Below, piece after piece: positions 33,501 through 42,500 of a stretch of DNA of 64,000 bases. The notes under the pieces are model-generated. The model worked only from the letters and a program-made list of their open reading frames with translations, had not been told where the DNA came from and did not search any database. This DNA comes from Bolinopsis microptera (lineage: Eukaryota > Ctenophora > Tentaculata > Lobata > Bolinopsidae), in assembly GCF_026151205.1 (NCBI RefSeq), contig NC_087083.1:2172501-2236500 (forward strand), read 5' to 3'. A program made the position numbers and the translations under genes. Positions within the stretch are counted from its first letter, which is position 1, and each line of letters opens with the position of its first letter.

Positions 33501-36500
33501 ATACCACACATACCACACATACCACATACTAATCCCCCACATACCACTAATACCTCTCCCTCTCAGATGATGTGCTGAGCCGGACATACCACATACCACA
33601 CATACCACATACCAATTCCCCACATACCACTAATACCTCTCCCTCTCAGATGATGTGCTGAGCAGGACATACCACATACCACATACCACACATACCACAT
33701 ACTAATCCCCCACATACCACTAATACCTCTCCCTTTCAGATGATGTGCTGAGCCGGACGGGAGCTGCTAAGAACGTCCATACTAGCGATGATAAGAACGG
33801 TTGGATCAGTGTGGACCTGGCTATGTGGGTTATACCCTCCCACTACACACTGAGACACAGCCGGGGTTTCGGCAGGTCAGCTCTCAGGAATTGGCTCTTC
33901 CAGGTAGGCACAGTCACGTGCACAGTTAGTGTATCACGTGCACAGTTATTGTATCACGTGCACAGTTAGTGTATCACGTGCACAGTTAGTGTATCACGTG
34001 CACAGTTAGTGTATCACGTGCACAGTTAGTGTATCACGTGCACAGTTAGTGTATCACGTGCACAGTTAGTGTATCACGTGCACAGTTAGTGTATCACGTG
34101 CACAGTTAGTGTATCACGTGCACAGTTAGTGTATCACGTGCACAGTTATTGTATCACGTGCACAGTTAGTGTATCACGTGCACATTTAGTGTATCACGTG
34201 CACAGTTAGTGTATCACGTGCACAGTTAGTGTATCACGTGCACAGTTAGTGTATCACGTGCACAGTTAGTGTATCACGTGCACAGTTAGTGTATCACGTG
34301 CACAGTTATTGTATCACGTGCACAGTTAGTGTATCACGTGCACAGTTAGTGTATCACGTGCACAGTTATTGTATCACGTGCACAGTTAGTGTATCACTTG
34401 CACAATTAGTGTATCACGTGCACAGTTATTGTATCACGTGCACAGTTAGTGTATCACGTGCACAGTTAGTGTATCACGTGCACAGTTAGTGTATCACGTG
34501 CACAGTTAGTGTATCACGTGCACAGTTAGTGTATCACGTGCACAGTTAGTGTATCACGTGCACAGTTAGTGTATCACGTGCACAGTTAGTGTATCACGTG
34601 CACAGTTAGTGTATCACGTGCACAGTTATTGTATCACGTGCACAGTTAGTGTATCACTTGCACAATTAGTGTATCACGTGCACAGTTATTGTATCACGTG
34701 CACAGTTAGTGTATCACGTGCACAGTTAGTGTATCACGTGCACAGTTAGTGTATCATTGTGGCAGTTTTGTTTTTTTTTTTTTTTGTGATTTTAGTTTGA
34801 ACAATAATTTGGCGAAATAAGATTTTTAACGGATGAAGTGGAATCATCGAGTTCATTCTGAACAGGTGTCGAAGGACAGTAAAGCTTGGGTAACCTTGAG
34901 ATCACATTCCGATGACACGGCTCTCTCAGAACCTGGTTCTACTGCAACCTGGGAAATGGAACCGCCTCCCGATGAGAAACAGGTACAAACAAACAAACAA
35001 TAAAATTATCAGCCGAACGAATACTCATATAGAGTTAGTCTTACGTACTGTTTATATGCTTGTACATTTGTTTGTCTGTACGCTTGTGTGTAACACTGTT
35101 CATTTCATCAGGGTTGGAGACATATGAGAGTACACGTGAACGGTAAAAACGCTAGCGGTCACTCTCACTACCTCTCAGTGTCCGGTACTTATTTTATTTT
35201 GTTATTATTTTCAGGGACTAATTTAAAAACAATCGAGTATTTTATCAATTCTAAAATCTGTAATTTACCTTAATGTATGTTAAAAAATCGAGCTTCTTTG
35301 TTTTAAACTGATTACAAAACTACAAATACCAGGTGTAGCTAGTCCACACCCTAGCTCTATAATAATAATATGTAGAATTTGTCTCACTTTTAGATACAAA
35401 TCTCTAATAACACCATAATTACCAGTCTGATTGTAACAGATTCGAACCCCCAGAATTCCAGTCTCACATTACTACCAGACTAAACCCACTCAGTACATTA
35501 AACAGTGTACATTATACATGAATACATTATACATGTTAATAACAGCAGTACATTATATATGTAATTAGTAATTAGTGATAATTAACCAGGTTTTGAAGTG
35601 TACGGTACAATAACGGCAGTACATTATATATGCAATTAGTAATTAGTGATAATTAACCAGGTTTTGAAGTGTACGGTACAATAACGGCTGTGTGCGACGA
35701 CCCACCAATAGAACTCCTCCCCACCAAACCTCCTCCTCTCATGATGGGAGCTGATAAGGTGCTCAAGAGATTAAATAGGGATTCAGATAGTCTGATGTGT
35801 AGACAGAGACTCAGGATATATCGCAAACAGGTGAGGGGTTTTTATCACATTCTTTACAATACCTACTTTTACTTATTCCTTTTGTTATATCAAAGAGCTC
35901 ACACCGTATACAGTTAAAGTGTTGTTTATTTACCGTTTACCGTGTAATGATATGATAATAAACCCAGTTCCGCCGTTTTTAACTGTTAAACTAGTAATAT
36001 TCTAACTAATATCGTACTATTTTACGAAGACGGCCGCACAAGTGCTCCGAAACCTGGGTTCCAGGCCGAGTAGAGTGGACTGGAAGGCTCTTCAGAGTGA
36101 TACTGAGAGTATTAAGAGTTGCAGCAGCACTGGTACAGGTGATTAGTGATTAGTGATTAGTAATTAGTGATTAGTGATTAATAACTAATATGTAATTAGT
36201 GATTAGTGATTAATAACTAATATGTAATTAGTGATTAGTGATTAATAACTTTATTATTTCTAAAGTAATAGATAATTGAGATCTTAATTATAGATAATTG
36301 ATCTTAACTCCATCAGCCGAAATGATAGGGAGGGAATAAGTCATCACTTCTAAGTTACTAGATATAACAGATATCCCGAATATGATGTTAAACTTTACCC
36401 ATCACCTCTAAGTTACTAGATATAACAGATATCCCGAATATGATGTTAAACTTACCCATTGTGTCAGGAGAAGGAGTACCAGGCACACCTGACTCAACAG

Positions 36501-39500
36501 AAGCTGTGGGGGGTTCAGAGACCCTCTCCATAGCTACCATATCTTCTACCCCTGATGTAGGAACTGTAGATGAACTAGAGGGTAAGTGGGGCTGTTTGAG
36601 GGTAATGAAATAATTTAAGGGTTTGTAGTTGGAACTTGAGTGGTATTAAACTTAAGGTAAGTATTAGTAATACTTGTAATACTAGTAAAACTTTCTCCGT
36701 ACTGACAGTTTCCACCCAAATCACGTGTTTAACTCCGTAGCCTTCTCCCAAATGCTTCGGATTGCTAACAGGAACTCAAGAGAGGATACACGGCAGGCGG
36801 ACCTACAGCAATTGAAATCGGATTTGCGTCGTAGTGGACACGACCCAGCGAAACTGAACGCCTTAGAGCCAAAAGTGTTGGAGAAGCTGTTCAATCCTCC
36901 ACCCAACTCAGAAGGAAGTGTTCATGTTCCCCAAAAAACTTCCATGGTGTTTTCAGTCCAACACCTCTCGGAGATGCCCCAGCTTAAATCAGTCTTAAAG
37001 GAGTTGGAACCGGACATTGAAGCACTATTAGGCCCAACACAAATCACGGTGGCATCGAAGAAAGGCTGCTCGATTGGTAACAGAGTACTGAGAAACAGTG
37101 CTATCTGCAGAACACCGGCAGAAAATAATTCAGAGTGGACTCAGAAATGCAATGCACCAAGATGCCGAACATGCAGGCATATGTGTAGGGCAGGGGAAGA
37201 ATTTGTAGTTAATGGACAGAAGATAGTAGTTCCTATCAGATATAATTGTAAATCTAAAAATGTTATTTATGTGGCCCAATGTAAGCTTTGTAATCTTATA
37301 AAGGAAGAAGGTTATGAGATAGTTGTAGAAGACACTTATTTCGGGCAAACAATGCAAAACTTTCATAAACGTGTCAATGGACACAGAGCCTGTTTTAAAG
37401 TAGAGGATCGTAATAAATCAGCCCTTTCGATTCATGCCTATGAACATCACAGAGACATTTTTACTATAGACAACTATAAATTTGCCATTTTGAAAGAATG
37501 TAACCCCAGGGGATTAAATAGGGAGGAATTTAGGTATATTGAGAAGTATAGAACTAATTGCTTGGGTTTAAATAGATGCAAAGTTGAAAGATAAGGTTCT
37601 TAGTTTTTATTTCTTCTTTTTTAAAGATTCATTTTTGAAGCTATATTTTTGTGTAATTCATCTCCATTTACCTTGTGTATTTTATTTAGGTTATTTGATT
37701 CTCGATTGTTTGAGGCATTTTAGATCTTCGTATATATAGTACTAATAAATCTAACCAACTTAATCCCTTTGTAGCTAATGATGTAATTTAACGAAGTATA
37801 CACTACATTTGCGTGTTTCACTGTCTAGCCCACCAACCATAAGTAATAATTACATACATAATTGCTCAGATATCTTAAAATGATTGACAACATGACTCCC
37901 TTAGTTGGAGGGTAAGCGGGGCTGTTTGAAGGTAATATACCTTATATAATATATCTCATATATCTTATATGATATATATCTTATTGACAGTAAAACTCCC
38001 CTAGATGCAGGCAGTGTTGCGTCCCGCCAGGACACCCTCAATACCTTCAACCAGCGTAACCTAGCAACTGATCTGGAGAACTTTGTGCTGGAGCTGGCCC
38101 AGGCCGTGATGGACACGACCGATCGGTCCAGTGACAGGAACACTGTGTGTACTATAAATGAGCTGCTGGGAGCCATGCCTCATAGAACTCAGAGATCTGC
38201 TGCTGATGTTCTTCTTTCTCAACTAGCTGATCAGGTACGCGCTGGGTTTATTGGTGTGGACCTTGGCAAATCCTCAACTTTATAGTTTCTTAATCACGTG
38301 ATAATGTGATTATTTAATTAATCAAGTGATTATGTAATTGAAGATTAATTAATTAAGTGATCCTGTAATTAATTAAGTGATTATGTAATTGATAATGTAC
38401 TACTCGCCAGGTTTCAAGACCAGGACCTAGTAGCAGTAACACAGTCCAGCAAAATAACACCCTGAATAAGGGAGAGGGTGAAGACAAGAGTAACTTTGCG
38501 GAGGAGGAAGACGAGGAGGACGAGGACGAGGAGGACGAGGAGGACGATGGTAAGTTTTAATCTCAAATTTAAAAATTAAAAAAATCTATTCACAAGTTCC
38601 CTATATCAACACAGATTCTTCAACATATTTAACCTATAATAAAGCACAACTATTTATCACCCCTCTCAGGAGTAGATGATGAAGAGTTCTCTGACATTCC
38701 CGAAACCCCTGACGAGCCCAAAGAAGGAGTGACCCCAACAGATTCCACAAACCATGACCTCAGCATCACCGACATCATCCCGACCCTGCCTGAGATGGCA
38801 GTGTAGCGGAGGAGGGCAGTGATCAGACATCACGAACCAACTCTTCCAGTGACTACCTCACCCCTGATACCACCAGTGAGCACAGCGGTGACGTCATAGC
38901 TCAGGGTGATGACGTCACCCAGCACCAAGGTGATATCACGGTTCAAGATGACGAATCACCGGCGGGAACACAAGAACCTGACCAAGTCGCAGCTGCGTCA
39001 AACGTGGAAGTCTTGGACTCGGTAGCCCAACAATTCCCAAGCGACGGTGACCTAACAGAGGACGCTACCCCGTCCCTCGACCACGATACCTCCTCCAGCA
39101 GCAGCGGCTCCTCCAACGACATCACCGACCGACAACAACCACCCTCTGTGTCTTCAGGAGACCCTAACACCTCGGACGCTCCTGACTCCTTCGCTTCTGA
39201 CTCCTACTTCCCCTACTTCCCTCAACGCAACCTCCTCTCCGAGTTCTCCGACATCCCCCTCAGCCTGCAGAGTCTACAACGGACCACAGCAGACCAGGAG
39301 TCTCCTTCCACTCCCACTAACGATCTGTCAGCTCAGGGAGCTTCCACTTCGTCAGGTGAGGTGGTACAGGAGGCCGGGTCAGCCGACCAAGATGTCAACA
39401 ACATTCCTGTAGGAGCACAGAGTGGGCACAAGAGAGAGCTGCCTGACTGGCACAAACCCAGGTTCCCAGGAAGATCTTCCGTGGGAGAGAGGCTGGAGTT

Positions 39501-42500
39501 CCTTTCGTTTGACGACAGCGATTTAGTGGGTGAAGGTATCGCACATCCAGAAGATATGGACATCGAGGATGATGACGAAGAGGACGATGACGAGGAAGGG
39601 ATGGAGTTTGGAATTGATCTAGAAAGTGACGAGGACACGGAAGACCAACGACCCCTAAAACGCCGCGTCTGGGACGACGACATCGTTCTAAAACGCCAGT
39701 TCTCCGCCCTGATTCCGGCATTTGATCCCAGACCAGGCCGCAACAACGTGGCTCACACCACTGATGTCGAGATAACAGCACCTGGCCCCGACTGCTTTGA
39801 TACCGTGTCCGTCAGAGTGCAAAAAGACGTCACGATAAAACCCAGACTGGCTCTCTTCATTAGATGTCCCGCGTTACCGGGGACTAAAGCTGTGGAGTAT
39901 CTGTGTCCACATGACAAGACAGTGTTCTCATGTCTGGTGGAGATGACGTGTAGGGAGAAAGCTGGCTATTTGCCAAGTACTAATGTGAGGAGGTTTTGGG
40001 AACCTACTTACACGCTCGTTTATAGGGAGACAAGACCTTCTGATCTTTATAGGTCAGTTTAGCTGTGCTATTTTTACGATTTTGTGCTTTGATTCGGGAT
40101 TACAAATTCAAAGTCCGAGCATGATGTACATTTATCCGGTTATATAATCGTCAGGTTTGTATTGTTGACTTTGAAACTCCAAAATAACCGCAGATTACTA
40201 AACCAAAAACAAGACCCATTTGAAACCTCTCCATTCAAACCACGGTGGGACTACGAGTTTGTTCGCAAGTACCTCGGAACGGAACGGCTCCCCAAGATGG
40301 AACTACTGAACTATCTTCAATCCCACGCTGACAGTGTCTGGCTCAAAAAGTGGCGCCTCACCGGATCTCCTAAAACGATCAAGAAGAGCAAGAGTTGCAG
40401 CAACCTGGCAAACGCGTACAAGGATTTCGTTCAGCATTGTGTTTCAGGTATTTTGAGATTAGGATCGAATAATTGGTTAAATGTTTGGTAATCCGCGACA
40501 TGATAAACTTGCAGTTCTAAAATATTCTTTGCAAGATATATCTGGATTTACGATAAGGTCCGTTCGTTCTTCTTGTCAATCCTTAATTCGAAGATTAAAT
40601 TTTAAAGAAAATATAACCCATTTGTCAGGCTCAGGAAGTGAGACGGAACACGAGTGGTACAAGGAATTCTCCCAATGTCTCCATCTCCTTAACATAGTCT
40701 ACTCCGCCCTGGTCCAAACAGACACCTCCTCCTCAGCGGAGGAGGAGGAGGGGGAGAGGAGTATTGTTAGTGCGGATAGTTTCCATTCCAGTAGACTGAC
40801 CACCAGGTTGATGCAGCAGGTTCAGGAACCACTGATGTTGGGGACTAGGTCTGTGCCAGGTATGTGTTAGTGAGGACACGTGGTAGTGATACTGGGATTT
40901 AATTGGTCGCTGCTGGAACTGGAAGCTGACACAATGGAATGTGTTGATAAAGTTCTTATCTCCTGCTATCATCCTGCATTCTTCTTCTTATTACATTATG
41001 ATCGCCGGTTTGTTTTAGGTCCCCAGAGCTCCACTCATCATTAATTAAATACTCCCAATACTTGGGACTCTCAATACTCCCAATACTTATTTAACTAACT
41101 TTACTAACACTACTGTTGCAGGTTGGTGTGACAGACTGGTGAACCAGTACCCCATGTTAATTCCATTCGAGACGAGGTCTGTGTACTTTAACGCCACCGC
41201 TTTCGGTATCTCCCGCTCTATCCACTGGTTACAGAGCCTCAGGTTTATAACTGTTTATAACTGTTTATAATAATCATTTATAACTGTTTATTTGTCTAAC
41301 AGAGCTCAGACTTTGTTCGTCTGATGATTTAGGCCCTGGCTTTAAATTGTGCAGATACATTTATTTGATATCGAGCAACTAAAACGGGTGATTAAAAGTT
41401 GGACGACTGCTATAGACGATTCAACACTTGTTATTGAATGTAAACTAATTGGTTAATTGATTAATTGTTATCTAATGCAAACTAATTAGTTAATTAATTA
41501 ATAGTTATCTAATGTAAACTAATGAGTTAATTAATTAACAGGGACACAACAGAGCAGCGACCCCGGACAGTAGCGACTAGACGGGTAGACGAGATGGGAG
41601 AGTTCAGGATTGGAAGACTAAAACATGAGAGATGTACCATTCCCAGGGGGGAGGATTTCCTGGACTGGGCTAACCAGGTTAGATCTTTAGATTCAGTGGT
41701 GATTAACTTAATTAATAATTAACAGTGGTAACTAACTTACGTCACACGATACTGAAATTATATATTTTAAGATGTTAGTTAGTTAGTTGGGTTGTTTTTA
41801 TACAATATACATGCACGCAGGCAGCACCTAGTTTGAGTGGGAGGATAACAGCACTTTACACCCGCAGGTTCTGAACACACACGCCATTAACAAGAGCGTA
41901 CTGGAGATAGAGTTCCGCGGGGAGGAGGGAACAGGAATAGGACCCACACTGGAGTTCTACTCTCTAGTCGCTGCAGAGCTCCAGAGGAAGGAGCTTGGAA
42001 TATGGGTGCGTTTTTATTATTTGTTTTTATTAAAGAACATCCTTACTTATTGGTGTAAAACACTGACTGATTTTTAGAAATATACCCACTCACCGGCATA
42101 TGCTTCAACCACTTACTGCACCCCCGCCAGAAACATTCAGTACTTTGAGATAATATGTCTGTTATTTTTAGCTTTATTCGTATTATTACATTATAGATAA
42201 CAAATATAATAAGATTACCCTTCTCTACAAGCCACATGTTCAGGTATGTGACGACGAGATAACCTCCTCAGAGGGAGTAGAGTTAGATCTGGGACAGGGC
42301 CCTAAACCACGTGGGTACTACGTCAAGGCTGGATCTCATGGTCTCTTCCCTGCACCTTACCCTCAGGTTTAGTTTCAGAACATTAAAATCTACCGGCTTA
42401 CTTACTGTTTCAATCTAAATAAACGGTTGCTGAGAAATCAAGAAATGTGAAATATGAAATACCAACTGACCCTACTCACAGGATTCCCCAAAACTAACGA

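Larger units (their letters stand above)
32789..35830 (+). other. HECTD1: HECTD1 exons 25-29: SUN-type (galactose-binding-like) domain
   Basis: Residues about 1100-1330 contain [66 protein letters not shown] and YLSVSGFEVYGT, which is the beta-sandwich domain annotated as SUN in HECTD1. In vertebrate HECTD1 this is followed by a MIB/HERC2 domain. Here the following residues (exons 29-31) lack its tryptophan/glycine-rich pattern, and only a short RVDW piece remains. Confidence 0.85.

Noticed and set aside
33911-34757. Small tandem-repeat protein ([19 protein letters not shown]) in the 20-bp array
   Set aside because: The frame is a by-product of the minisatellite. It sits between the exon 26 donor and exon 27.
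38790-38820. Programmed frameshift or micro-intron in HECTD1 exon 34
   Set aside because: No slippery heptamer or convincing GT-AG pair of plausible length is visible. An indel is simpler, although this cannot be settled here.
39333-39781. Minus-strand frames opposite HECTD1 exon 34
   Set aside because: Serine- and arginine-rich shadow translations of an acidic, low-complexity exon on the plus strand.
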